Below, one piece after another: positions 26,290 through 35,480 of a DNA stretch of 64,000 nt. Under the pieces are notes generated by a model. That model saw nothing but the letters and a program-made list of their open reading frames with translations. It ran no database searches and was not told the DNA's origin. Each line of letters opens with the position of its first letter. Position 1 is the stretch's first letter. This DNA comes from Bradyrhizobium sp. 21 (lineage in GTDB: Bacteria > Pseudomonadota > Alphaproteobacteria > Rhizobiales > Xanthobacteraceae): assembly GCF_023073335.1 (NCBI RefSeq), contig NZ_JADPJG010000032.1:310001-374000 (forward strand). The letters are read 5' to 3'. The position numbers were made by a program, and so were the translations under genes.

Positions 26290-27690
26290 TCAGACCACCG
26301 GCTTCACGCCCGGCAACGCCTGCACCAGCTCGCGGAACTTGGTGCCGCGGATCTCGAAGTTGCGGTACTGGTCGAAGGAGGCGCAGGCCGGCGACAACAG
26401 CACGACCGCGTCAGTGAGGCCTGAGGCTTCCGCATCACGTGCGGCGTGCGCGACCGCGACATCGAGCGTCTGGCTGATCTCGTGCGCCACTTGCGTGCCC
26501 AGCGTTCCCGCAAATTCCGGCGCGGCCTCGCCGATCAGATAGGCCTTGCGGATACGCGGGAAATAGCCGGTCAAACCAGTAATGCCGCCGGCCTTCGGCT
26601 TGCCCCCGGCGATCCAGAAGATTTCCGAAAAAGACGACAGCGCATGCGCGGTGGCGTCCGCGTTCGTCCCCTTGGAGTCGTTGACGAACAGCACGTTGCC
26701 GCGGCGGCCGACCTGCTCCATGCGATGTGCAAGGCCGGGAAAGCTGCGCAGGCCGTTCTGCAGCACATCGAGGCTGATGCCCATCGCGAGCGCCGCAGCG
26801 GCAGCGCAGGCCGCGTTCTGCGCGTTATGCAAGCCGCGCAGCGAGCCGATGCCGCCGAGTTTTGCGACCTCGCTGCGGGCGCCGCCCGAGGTGCGTATGA
26901 TGGTGCCATGCTCGACATGGATGCCGCTCGCCAGCGGATTCCTCACGGAGATGCGCTCCACCTTCTTGCCCGCGCGATCGAGCCGGTCGGCGATGTCGCG
27001 GCAAAAACCGTCGTCGACGCCGACGATCGCGGTGCCCCCCGCTTGCACACCGGCAACGAGACGCTCCTTCACCGCGGCGTAATGCGCGATGGTGCCGTGA
27101 CGGTCGATATGGTCCTCGCTGACATTGAGCAGGATGCCGACGGAGGGATCGAGTGAGGGCGTGAGGTCGATCTGGTAGGACGACATCTCGATGACGTGGA
27201 CGCGGCCCGTGCGCGGCGGCTCCAGCGACAGGATCGCGGTGCCGATATTGCCGCCCATCTGGGTGTCGTAGCCGGCGACTTTCGTCAGGTGCGCGATCAG
27301 CGCCGTCGTGGTCGACTTGCCGTTGGTGCCGGTGATGGCGACGAACGGCGCATCCGGGGCATGCCGCCGCCGCTCGCGGCAGAACAGCTCGATGTCGCCG
27401 ATCACCTCGATAGCGGCCTCGCGCGCCTTCAGCACGCTCCAATGCGGCACCGGATGGGTCAGCGGCACGCCGGGCGCGAGCACGAGCGCGGCAAAGTTCG
27501 CCCAGGAGACGTTGCGCAAATCCGCGGTGATGAAGCCGGCCTGCGCGGCCTTGGCGACGTTCTCGGCATTGTCGTCGGCGGCGATCACCTCGGCACCGCC
27601 GGCCTTCAGCGCGTGGCAGGAGGCGAGCCCGGAGCCGCCGAGGCCGAACACCGCGACCGTCTTGCCGGCGAAGGAGGTGACCGGGATCAT
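26290..27690 (-). CDS. murD: UDP-N-acetylmuramoyl-L-alanine-D-glutamate ligase
   Basis: This 466-residue Mur ligase adds D-glutamate. It has an N-terminal Rossmann-like UDP-binding fold (VAVFGLGGSGLASCHALKAGG), ATP loop GTNGKSTTTALIAHL near residue 120, the NVSEDHIDRH motif and the C-terminal LLSPACASFDQYRNFE, which is diagnostic for MurD. It follows mraY by 10 bases, and the small membrane protein gene follows directly. Confidence 0.96.
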   Translation of the reverse strand: MIPVTSFAGKTVAVFGLGGSGLASCHALKAGGAEVIAADDNAENVAKAAQAGFITADLRNVSWANFAALVLAPGVPLTHPVPHWSVLKAREAAIEVIGDIELFCRERRRHAPDAPFVAITGTNGKSTTTALIAHLTKVAGYDTQMGGNIGTAILSLEPPRTGRVHVIEMSSYQIDLTPSLDPSVGILLNVSEDHIDRHGTIAHYAAVKERLVAGVQAGGTAIVGVDDGFCRDIADRLDRAGKKVERISVRNPLASGIHVEHGTIIRTSGGARSEVAKLGGIGSLRGLHNAQNAACAAAAALAMGISLDVLQNGLRSFPGLAHRMEQVGRRGNVLFVNDSKGTNADATAHALSSFSEIFWIAGGKPKAGGITGLTGYFPRIRKAYLIGEAAPEFAGTLGTQVAHEISQTLDVAVAHAARDAEASGLTDAVVLLSPACASFDQYRNFEIRGTKFRELVQALPGVKPVV

Positions 27691-27700
27691 CGCGTAACCG

Positions 27701-28804
27701 TCAGCGCAGCTTCAGGGTGGAGAGGCCGGCCAGCGCCAGCATCACCGAGATGATCCAGAACCGGATCACGATCTGCGGCTCGGTCCAGCCGAGCTGCTCG
27801 AAATGGTGATGGATTGGCGCCATCCGGAAGATGCGCTTTCCGGTCATCTTGAACGACACCACCTGCACGATGACGGAGACCGCCTCCAGCACGAACAGGC
27901 CGCCGATCACCGCGAGAACGATCTCGTGCTTCACCGCGACCGCGATCGAACCCAGCATGCCGCCGAGCGCGAGCGAGCCGGTGTCGCCCATGAAGATCGA
28001 TGCCGGCGGCGCGTTGAACCAGAGGAAGCCGAGGCCGGCGCCCAAGAGCGCGCCGCAGAGCACCGCGAGCTCGCCGGTGCCCGCGACATATTTGATCTGG
28101 AGATAGTCGGCGAACACGGCGTTGCCGGCGAGATAGGCGATCATCGCAAAGCTGGCGGTGGCGATCATCACGGGGACGATGGCGAGGCCGTCGAGACCGT
28201 CGGTGAGGTTTACCGCATTGCCGGCGCCGACGATGACGAAGGCGCCGAACACGACGAAGAACCAGCCGAAATGCAGCACGGTGTCCTTGAGGAAGGGAAT
28301 CGTCAGCGCGGTCGACGCGGGATCGCGGTTCAGCCGCACCAGCGCGTAGCAGGCAACCAGCGCGATCGCCGCCTCGATCAGCAGGCGAAGCTTGCTGCCG
28401 AAACCGGTCGTGGTCTGCTTGGTCACTTTGAGATAATCGTCATAGAAGCCGACGAAGCCGAAGCCGAGCGTCACCGCCAGCACGATCCAGACATAGGGGT
28501 TGAGCGGATTGGCCCACAGCACCGTGCCGACGGTCAGGCCGGACAGGATCATCAGCCCGCCCATGGTCGGCGTGCCCTTCTTGGCGAGATGCGATTGCGG
28601 ACCGTCGGTCCGGATCGGCTGGCCCTTGCCCTGACGGATGCGCAAATGGTCGATGATCCAGGGTCCGAACAGGAACACGAACAGCGCGCCGGTGACGACG
28701 GCGCCGCCGGTGCGGAAGGTGATGTAGCGGAAGACGTTCAGGAAGGTGCGAACGGCACCGAAGCCCGGAAATGTGTTGGAGAGCTCGATCAGCCAGTAAA
28801 ACAT
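27701..28804 (-). CDS. mraY: Phospho-N-acetylmuramoyl-pentapeptide transferase
   Basis: This 367-residue polytopic enzyme makes lipid I from UDP-MurNAc-pentapeptide and undecaprenyl phosphate. The family motifs are KKGTPTMGGLMI, the paired aspartates GFYDDYLKV, NAVNLTDGLDGLA and the C-terminal FRMAPIHHHFEQLGW. Ten membrane helices fit the sequence. A gap of 166 bases separates it from murF, with no gene inside. Confidence 0.97.
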   Translation of the reverse strand: MFYWLIELSNTFPGFGAVRTFLNVFRYITFRTGGAVVTGALFVFLFGPWIIDHLRIRQGKGQPIRTDGPQSHLAKKGTPTMGGLMILSGLTVGTVLWANPLNPYVWIVLAVTLGFGFVGFYDDYLKVTKQTTTGFGSKLRLLIEAAIALVACYALVRLNRDPASTALTIPFLKDTVLHFGWFFVVFGAFVIVGAGNAVNLTDGLDGLAIVPVMIATASFAMIAYLAGNAVFADYLQIKYVAGTGELAVLCGALLGAGLGFLWFNAPPASIFMGDTGSLALGGMLGSIAVAVKHEIVLAVIGGLFVLEAVSVIVQVVSFKMTGKRIFRMAPIHHHFEQLGWTEPQIVIRFWIISVMLALAGLSTLKLR

Positions 28805-28970
28805 TCAGTCGGTCCTATGGCGCCTTTCGCACGCGGCCTTGATCTTGGCCTTCGCATTATCAACGTGCCTCACGCGCATTCGCTGGTCTTCATCATGGGG
28901 TCGGGCGACCTCTGGGAAAACGCTTCGCCCCGCAAAAGGCGGGATTCGGGAACAGCGCCTTCCAAGCAGT

Positions 28971-30350
28971 TTACGCCTTCGCCTGCAAGGCGGCCACTAG
29001 GCCCGGCACAAACTTGTTGACCCAGAACATCTTCTTGCTGCCCTTGACAACCACGACATCGCCTGCCCTCAGCAGGTCTGCGACCTCGCCCGGTTTGAGA
29101 GTCGCGGGATCGCCGTGCCAGCCCAGGCCCTTGCCCGATGGCAGCCCGTCGTAGAGGTGGCGCATCAGGGGGCCGACGCAATAGACGCCGTCGATTCCGT
29201 CGAGATGCTTGGCAAGGCCGGTATGGTAGCTGGGCGCGTCATCGCCCAGCTCCAGCATGTCGCCGAGCACCGCAATGCGGCGGCCGCCCGTCACGTTGCG
29301 CGCCTGGAGGCTTTGCAGTGCAGCAGCCACACTGGCCGGATTGCCGTTAAAACTGTCGTCGATCACGGTGACGCCGCCGACCGCCTGCTCGACGCCGCGG
29401 CCGGTCATGATGCCGACCCGGTCGAGCTTGATCGCGAGCGTCGCCGCATCGAGATTCGCCGCACGGATGGAAGCAAGCGCGGCGAGCGCATTCTGCACGC
29501 GGTGCGGCGCGCCCGGCGTCAGGCTGAAGGCGATCTCCTTCTTGCCGATCGCGGCCACGACCTGCCAGCTCTCGCCATGCGGCGCGTGGGTGACCTCGTG
29601 CACCTCGGCTTTCTCTCCGAAGCGCACCACCTTGCCCTTCCATTCGGACGCCTTGAGCCCGGCGGGCAACACCAGCACGCCATCCGCGGGCAGGCCGAGT
29701 GCGATCGACACCTTCTCGCGGCGGATGGCTTCAAGCGAGCCGAGCTTCTCCAGATGCACCGGCTGGACGTTGACGACGAGCGCGACCGTCGGCCGCGTCA
29801 ATTCGCTGAGCCGCGCGATCTCGCCTCGCTGGTTCATGCCCATCTCGACGACCCAGAGACTGGCGTCACGCTTCGCATTGCACAGCGTCAGCGGCACGCC
29901 CCAGAAATTGTTGAAGCTCGACGGGCTGGCATAGGCGTTGGGGTAGGCCGCGAGGAATTCCTTGGTGCTGGTTTTGCCCGCGCTGCCGGTGAGCCCGATC
30001 ACCGGCCCGTTGAAGCGCGCACGTGCCGCGCGCGCAAGGCCCCAGAGACCGTCGATCAGCGTATCCTTGACGACGATCTGGGGAATGCGGATGCCCGCGA
30101 TCTCGTGCGGCACGATCATTGCGACTGCGCCCGAGGCTTCCGCCTTCTCCGCGAACTCCCAGCCGTCGCGCGCGCTGGCGAAGGCCGAAATGAAGCCGCC
30201 GCTCGGCGTGCCGCTCAGCGCGACGAACAGGCTGCCCGGTTTCACCAGCCGGCTGTCCTGGGTGACGAAATCGATCGGCGTGTCCGGGAACGATCCGTCC
30301 GCGCCCAGCGCACGCGCCACTTCGGCCACCGTCCATATTGGCGCGCTCAT
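28971..30350 (-). CDS. murF: UDP-N-acetylmuramoyl-tripeptide-D-alanyl-D-alanine ligase
   Basis: This 459-residue Mur ligase adds D-Ala-D-Ala to the tripeptide. It has ATP loop LTGSAGKTSTKEFL near residue 112, VVEMGMNQRGEIARL (the MurF metal/carbamate region) and VIDDSFNGNPASVAAALQ, which is specific to MurF. Its ATG overlaps the murE stop as ATGA, indicating translational coupling. The C-terminus ends VKGSKKMFWVNKFV. Confidence 0.96.
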   Translation of the reverse strand: MSAPIWTVAEVARALGADGSFPDTPIDFVTQDSRLVKPGSLFVALSGTPSGGFISAFASARDGWEFAEKAEASGAVAMIVPHEIAGIRIPQIVVKDTLIDGLWGLARAARARFNGPVIGLTGSAGKTSTKEFLAAYPNAYASPSSFNNFWGVPLTLCNAKRDASLWVVEMGMNQRGEIARLSELTRPTVALVVNVQPVHLEKLGSLEAIRREKVSIALGLPADGVLVLPAGLKASEWKGKVVRFGEKAEVHEVTHAPHGESWQVVAAIGKKEIAFSLTPGAPHRVQNALAALASIRAANLDAATLAIKLDRVGIMTGRGVEQAVGGVTVIDDSFNGNPASVAAALQSLQARNVTGGRRIAVLGDMLELGDDAPSYHTGLAKHLDGIDGVYCVGPLMRHLYDGLPSGKGLGWHGDPATLKPGEVADLLRAGDVVVVKGSKKMFWVNKFVPGLVAALQAKA

Positions 30351-31819
30351 GCAATCCTCGACGCTAATGCGGCGGCGACCGCCTCGTGATCACTGAAGGG
30401 CAAAACCTCTCCGCCGACGATCTGCCCGGTCTCGTGGCCCTTGCCGGCGATGAGCAGCGCATCGCCATCTTCCAATTCCTCGATCGCGGTGCGGATCGCC
30501 GCGGCCCGGTCGCCGATTTCGCGGGCGCCCTTGGCAGCGGCGAGGATTTCGGCGCGGATGGCCTCCGGCTTCTCGCTGCGCGGATTGTCGTCGGTGATGA
30601 TGATTCCATCGGCGTTGTCGACAGCGATCGCGCCCATGATCGGACGCTTGCCGGCATCGCGGTCGCCGCCGGCGCCGAACACGACGACCAGCCTGCGTTT
30701 CGCGTAGGGACGCAGCGCCTGCAATGCTTTTGCCAGCGCATCGGGCTTGTGCGCGTAATCAATGAAGATCGGCGCGCCGTTGCGCTCGCCGACGCGCTCC
30801 AGCCGGCCCTTGGCGCCTTCGAGATGTTCGAGGCTCGCGAACACGCTTGCTGCATCGCTGCCGGTGCCGATCGCAAGACCGGCCGACACCAGCGCGTTCT
30901 CGATCTGGAATTCGCCCACCAGCGGAAGCCGGATCGAATATCGCTTGCCGCGATGCTCGAGCGCGAGGACTTGCGAAAAACCTTCGACCTCCGCACCAGC
31001 GAGACGAATGCCCTCGCCCGCCCCGTCGCCGTTGCGACCGACCGCCATCACGCGCAGGCCGCGCGACTTCGCCGCGTCGATTGCTTCCGCCGAGCAATCA
31101 TGATCGGCCGAGATCACGGCCGCTCCATCAGGCTGAATCAACTCGCGGAACAGGCGCAGCTTTGCCGCGAGGTAATGCGCGACGGTCGGGTGATAGTCCA
31201 TGTGGTCGCGCGACAGATTGGTAAAGCCGCCGGCCGAGACGCGCACCCCGTCGAGGCGATACTGGTCGAGCCCGTGCGACGACGCCTCGAAGGCAAGGTG
31301 CGTGACGCCCTCGCGCGCGATCTCATCGAGCTGCCGGTGCAGCGCGATCGGATCGGGCGTCGTCAGCGAGCCGTAGACGGTACGCTTCGGCGAGACCAGG
31401 CCGATGGTTCCGATGCTGGCGGAGAGGTGCCCCAGCCGCTGCCAGATCTGGCGCGTGAATGCCGCGACCGAGGTCTTGCCGCTGGTGCCGGTCACCGCAG
31501 CGATCGTTGCGGGCTGCGCTGGAAAAAATCTTGCCGCGGCCAGCGCCAGCGCACGGCGCGGATTGGCAACTGTGATGAACGGCACCTTGCCGGCCGCCGG
31601 CGCATGATCACCGACCACCGCCACCGCGCCCGCGGCAATCGCGGCATCGACGAAGCGCGCACCGTCGGTCTTGCTGCCCGCGAGTGCGAAGAAGAGGTCG
31701 CCCGGCTTGACCGCGCGGCTGTCGAGGGCAACGCCTGTTACCTCGAGCGCCGCAACGGCGGGCTCGATTGCGGCATCATTGCCCTGAACGTCCTGACCTA
31801 GGAGGTCGCGCAGCTTCAT
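30347..31819 (-). CDS. murE: UDP-MurNAc-L-Ala-D-Glu:meso-diaminopimelate ligase
   Basis: This 490-residue Mur ligase adds meso-diaminopimelate: the substrate-choosing motif DNPR is at 411-414. The ATP loop is GTSGKTS (111-117), followed by ASIGTIGLV and EASSHGLDQYRLDGV. The start is ATG 31819 (MKLRDLLG), since the upstream in-frame segment overlaps the ftsI-murE spacer and is not protein-like. It follows ftsI by 82 bases and overlaps murF by four. Confidence 0.97.
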   Translation of the reverse strand: MKLRDLLGQDVQGNDAAIEPAVAALEVTGVALDSRAVKPGDLFFALAGSKTDGARFVDAAIAAGAVAVVGDHAPAAGKVPFITVANPRRALALAAARFFPAQPATIAAVTGTSGKTSVAAFTRQIWQRLGHLSASIGTIGLVSPKRTVYGSLTTPDPIALHRQLDEIAREGVTHLAFEASSHGLDQYRLDGVRVSAGGFTNLSRDHMDYHPTVAHYLAAKLRLFRELIQPDGAAVISADHDCSAEAIDAAKSRGLRVMAVGRNGDGAGEGIRLAGAEVEGFSQVLALEHRGKRYSIRLPLVGEFQIENALVSAGLAIGTGSDAASVFASLEHLEGAKGRLERVGERNGAPIFIDYAHKPDALAKALQALRPYAKRRLVVVFGAGGDRDAGKRPIMGAIAVDNADGIIITDDNPRSEKPEAIRAEILAAAKGAREIGDRAAAIRTAIEELEDGDALLIAGKGHETGQIVGGEVLPFSDHEAVAAALASRIA

Positions 31820-31901
31820 GGTTGTCCAGTCGACATGCCGCGCCGGAACCGAATCTTCGGAAAAGCCCCGACTCAGCAGCGGTAACGGCCCACCCGGTTG
31901 A

Positions 31902-33656
31902 TTACTGGGTTGTCCTGGATGCTGCAAGAATAAGGCGGTCGGACGGCGGCAGATCGAACCGCGGCTCGACGCCCAGGAGCGGTGCGATCCGCTCGATCAC
32001 CTTGCCGCCGGTCGGCACCGCGTTCCAGCCCGAGGTGATGAAACCCTTCGTTTCGGGAATCGCCTGGGGCTCGTCCAGCATGATCAGGATCTGATATTTC
32101 GGATCGTCGCAGGGCATGATTGCGGTGAAGGAGTTGAGCACGCGCTTCTTGGCATAGCGGCCGTTGATGACCTTTTCGGACGTGCCGGTCTTGCCGCCGA
32201 CGTAGTAGCCCTTGACGTCGGCGGTCTTGGCGGTACCGATTTCGGCATTGAGCCGCATCAGGAACCGCATCTTGTCGCTGGTCTCCTGCTTGACCACGCG
32301 CTTGGCCATCGCCGCCGCTTCGGACTCGCTGCGCTTCATGAAGGTCGGCGGAATCAAATAGCCGCCGTTCACCAGTGCGTTGATCCCCATCACCGCCTGC
32401 AGTGGCGCCACCGACATGCCCTGGCCGAACGCGATGGTCACCGTGTTCAGCTCGCCCCAGCGGCGCGGGATCAGCGGAGCCGCGCTTTCCGGCAGCTCGG
32501 TGCGCAGCCGCGTCAACTGGCCCATCTTGGCGAGGAACGCCTTGTGCGCCTCGACGCCCTGCCCGAGCGCGATCCGCGCGGCGCCGATATTGGAGGAGAA
32601 AGTGAACACTTCCTTGGTGTTGATGAAGCGTCCGAGCGCGTGGCTGTCGTGGATGGTGAACTTGCCGTAGTGCAGGTTTCCCCGGGCGTCCCACATCGAG
32701 TTTAGATTGATCTTGCCGGAATCGAGCGCCATCGCCAGCGTGAACGCCTTGAAGGTCGAGCCCATCTCGTAGACGCCGGTGGTCAGGCGGTTGATGCGGT
32801 CGGGATCGTGCGCTTCCTTCGGATTGTTGGGATCGAAATCCGGAAGCGAGACCATCGCGACGATCTCGCCGGTCTTGACGTTGGAGACGATGCCTGAGGC
32901 GGCCTTGGTGTGAAACTTCTCCTTGGCCTTCAGCAATTCGTCGCGCAGTGCGTGCTCGACGCGCAGATCGATCGAGAGCTCGATCGGCTTCTGCAGCCGG
33001 TCGGTGGCAAAGCCGGCGCGGTGGAGATCGGCAAGACCCTGGTTGTCGAGCCACTTCTCCATGCCGGCGATGCCCTGGTTGTCGATATTGACCAGACCGA
33101 TGAGGTGGGCAACCTCGTTGCCGGTCGGATAGACCCGCTTGTTCTCGCGCAGGAAGCCGATGCCGGGAATGCCGAGCTTGTGGATGTCCTGCTGCTGCTT
33201 GGCCGTGATCTCGCGCTTGAGCCAGACGAAGCCCTTGCGCGCCGACAGGCGCTCGCGCACCTCGGCCTCGTCGAGGTCGGGCACGGTGGCGGTCAGAAGT
33301 TCGATCGCCTCGTCCTTGTCGATGATGCGGCGCGGCTCGCCGAACAGGCTCGACGCCTTGACGTCGGTCGCGAGTATCGCGCCGTTGCGATCGATGATGT
33401 CGGGCCGCGCGGTCGCGACCACCTCCTGCGCCGCGGCGCGGCGCGCGCCGTGGGCGTCGGCGCCGATCGCGAACATTACGAGCCGGCCGCCGATCAGGGC
33501 GTAGACCGAGGCGAACGCGAGCATCGCCAGGCCGACGCGCGCCCGCGCCTTCGCCGCGCGATCGACGTTGCGCCCGTAGAGCAGGCTGCGGATCAGCCGC
33601 TGCCGCCAGGGCTCAGTCGGCTTTTCCAAGGGTTTGGCCGGGGTCACAGCGCTCAT
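31902..33656 (-). CDS. ftsI: Septal transpeptidase FtsI (penicillin-binding protein)
   Basis: This 584-residue class B PBP crosslinks septal peptidoglycan with FtsW. A basic cytoplasmic N-terminus and one membrane helix (VGLAMLAFASVYALIGGRLV, 41-60) precede the pedestal domain (ATARPDIIDRNGAILATDV). Transpeptidase motifs are S300-TFK, S354-SN and K489-TG. Its ATG overlaps the ftsL stop as ATGA. The last residues (ILAASRTTQ) form a short tail after the transpeptidase fold. Confidence 0.96.
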   Translation of the reverse strand: MSAVTPAKPLEKPTEPWRQRLIRSLLYGRNVDRAAKARARVGLAMLAFASVYALIGGRLVMFAIGADAHGARRAAAQEVVATARPDIIDRNGAILATDVKASSLFGEPRRIIDKDEAIELLTATVPDLDEAEVRERLSARKGFVWLKREITAKQQQDIHKLGIPGIGFLRENKRVYPTGNEVAHLIGLVNIDNQGIAGMEKWLDNQGLADLHRAGFATDRLQKPIELSIDLRVEHALRDELLKAKEKFHTKAASGIVSNVKTGEIVAMVSLPDFDPNNPKEAHDPDRINRLTTGVYEMGSTFKAFTLAMALDSGKINLNSMWDARGNLHYGKFTIHDSHALGRFINTKEVFTFSSNIGAARIALGQGVEAHKAFLAKMGQLTRLRTELPESAAPLIPRRWGELNTVTIAFGQGMSVAPLQAVMGINALVNGGYLIPPTFMKRSESEAAAMAKRVVKQETSDKMRFLMRLNAEIGTAKTADVKGYYVGGKTGTSEKVINGRYAKKRVLNSFTAIMPCDDPKYQILIMLDEPQAIPETKGFITSGWNAVPTGGKVIERIAPLLGVEPRFDLPPSDRLILAASRTTQ

Positions 33657-34045
33657 TGCTTGTCCTCGGGGTGAGGCACGGAGCCCGTCACATTATCGGG
33701 ATCGCTCGCGGCTTCGATGGTGTTGAGCATGGCCCCGATCGGATCCGGCTCGCCCGGCCTGAACATCCGCGGCGGACGCTCGGGAAGGTTCTTCAGTGAA
33801 TCATACTGCGTGCCGTTGACCGGCTTGAGCTGCAGATGCCGGTCGGACAGGCCTTGCAGGCGCAGCGGCGCATCGAGCTTTGCCCATTCGGAGCGAAGCG
33901 CCGCAATCGCATCGCGCTGCTCGCGAATCTCCGCATGCAGCCGCAGCACTTTTTCGGTGCGCGCCGTGGAGTCCATCTTGATCCGGTAGACATAGGCCGC
34001 CGCGAAGATCAGCGCGCCGATGACGAGGAGGTGGATGAAGCGCAT
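33653..34045 (-). CDS. ftsL: Cell division protein FtsL
   Basis: This 130-residue bitopic protein starts with a membrane helix (HLLVIGALIFAAAYVYRI) followed by a heptad-like region (TARTEKVLRLHAEIREQRDA) expected to pair with FtsB/FtsQ, and a Pro-rich C-terminal tail. Sequence identity in FtsL is always low, so the call rests on topology, size and position between rsmH and ftsI: three bases after rsmH and ATGA-overlapping ftsI. Confidence 0.85.
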   Translation of the reverse strand: MRFIHLLVIGALIFAAAYVYRIKMDSTARTEKVLRLHAEIREQRDAIAALRSEWAKLDAPLRLQGLSDRHLQLKPVNGTQYDSLKNLPERPPRMFRPGEPDPIGAMLNTIEAASDPDNVTGSVPHPEDKQ

Positions 34046-34048
34046 GCG

Positions 34049-35038
34049 CTAGCCTCCTTTCATCACGTCGGAGAGTTTTGGCCAGGGCGATGGCTCGCCA
34101 GCGTCATGCGCAGGCGCAGAGGTGCGCTCGGCGGCGCGCAGCTTTGCGGACCGCGCGCGCGGGTTATGCGCGACTTCGTCTTCGCCTGCGATCACCGGTC
34201 GCCGCGTCAGCAGCTGGAAGCTCGGCGCAGTTTGCGCCACTTCCGGCAGATGCCGCGAGCCGCCGCCGGTCTTGCTCCGCTCAGAGAGGAAATTCTTGAC
34301 GATGCGGTCTTCCAGCGAATGGAACGAGACCACCACGAGGCGGCCGCCGGGCTTGAGCACGTGCTCGGCAGCAGCGAGCGCGGTCTGGAGTTCCTCAAGC
34401 TCTTCATTGACGAAGATGCGCAGGGCCTGGAACGTCCGCGTCGCCGGGTGAATGTCGCCGGGCTTGGACCGAACCACCCTGCCGATGAGATCGGCGAGCG
34501 CGCGCGTGGTCGTGAACGGCGTCTCCTGCCGGTCGGCGACGATGGCGCGGGCAACGCGGCGCGAATGCCGCTCCTCGCCGAGGAGATAGATGATGTCCGC
34601 GAGATCGCCTTCGGAGGCCCGTGCGACGATGTCGGCGGCCGTCGGTCCCGACTGCCCCATCCGCATGTCGAGCGGTCCGTCGAGGCGGAAAGAGAAGCCG
34701 CGACCGGCCTGGTCGAGCTGCATCGAGGATACGCCGACATCCATCACGACGCCGTCAACGCCATCGACGCCTTGCGCCGCACAGACCTCGGCAAGGTTGG
34801 AGAAGCGATCTTCAACGAGTGTCAGCCGGCCCGCGGAGCGCTCGACCAGCTCGACGCCGCCTGCGATGGCGGTGCGATCGCGGTCGATTGCGATCAACCG
34901 GGTTCCCGGCATGTCGAGGATGGCGCGGCTGTAGCCGCCGGCGCCGAAGGTGGCGTCGACATAGATACCGCCCTCGCGCGGGGCGAGGTGGTCGATGGCC
35001 TCGCGGCCAAGAACGGGGATGTGCGGAGCCGAGCTCAT
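34049..35038 (-). CDS. rsmH: 16S rRNA m4C1402 methyltransferase
   Basis: This 329-residue enzyme (MraW) methylates N4 of C1402 in 16S rRNA. Diagnostic stretches are HIPVLGREAIDHLAPREGG, YVDATFGAGGYSRAIL (SAM site), VVMDVGVSSMQLDQAGRGFS, TFQALRIFVNEELEEL and VVSFHSLEDRIVKNFL. The start is ATG 35038 (MSSAPHIPV), since family members begin just before HIPVL. It is the first gene of the division cluster in this window; mraZ is not found upstream. Confidence 0.96.
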   Translation of the reverse strand: MSSAPHIPVLGREAIDHLAPREGGIYVDATFGAGGYSRAILDMPGTRLIAIDRDRTAIAGGVELVERSAGRLTLVEDRFSNLAEVCAAQGVDGVDGVVMDVGVSSMQLDQAGRGFSFRLDGPLDMRMGQSGPTAADIVARASEGDLADIIYLLGEERHSRRVARAIVADRQETPFTTTRALADLIGRVVRSKPGDIHPATRTFQALRIFVNEELEELQTALAAAEHVLKPGGRLVVVSFHSLEDRIVKNFLSERSKTGGGSRHLPEVAQTAPSFQLLTRRPVIAGEDEVAHNPRARSAKLRAAERTSAPAHDAGEPSPWPKLSDVMKGG

Positions 35039-35480
35039 GCGCCAAGCCTGCGGCGCGCCAAGCCTGACGTCCATGCGAGATCGGGGACGAACAAGCTCAT
35101 AACGCCTCGAATGATTCCGCGTCGCGGCGGTTCCACGACCCAACCCCCGTCCAGCATGGTACCCGAGCCTGGTGACCCCAGGCCGCCAACCCAGTGTTCC
35201 CAGTGGAATTTGTCGGGCAGCCATGGGATTTCGAGCCAAAATACGCTTTGGCCGCCTCCGGACGCGGGTCGGCTCTTCATCTCTCAGTAACGGCCCTTAG
35301 CGTTAAGAAAGCGTTGATCGGCTCGTGACAAGTCGAAAAGCTGACGCGGCGGTGATACTTCATCCACACACATGCGCCAAAATGCATCCGTTAACCCCGT
35401 CGCCTGATTGCGCACGGTGGAGGGTAAAGGAATAGTAAAGAGAAGGGCTTGGCCCACTCTCTGTCAATCTCGAGCTGTTT
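35039..35480. other. Divergent promoter region between rsmH and the amidase gene
   Basis: The 442-base gap holds no mraZ-like frame (about 145 codons with DpaGRi-type motifs would be expected) and no convincing gene. It turns AT-rich between 35285 and 35440. On the rsmH strand there is a TTGTCA/TCTTAA pair near 35303-35331; the amidase leader reads GGAGGGTAAAGGAATAGTAA near 35420. Confidence 0.4.
35303..35331 (-). promoter_or_regulatory. Candidate promoter of the division cluster
   Basis: On the minus strand TTGTCA (35331-35326) and TCTTAA (35308-35303) are 17 bases apart, with five of six and three of six matches to the housekeeping consensus. The leader to rsmH would be about 260 bases. 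The evidence is weak; no regulator site is recognised. Confidence 0.28.
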
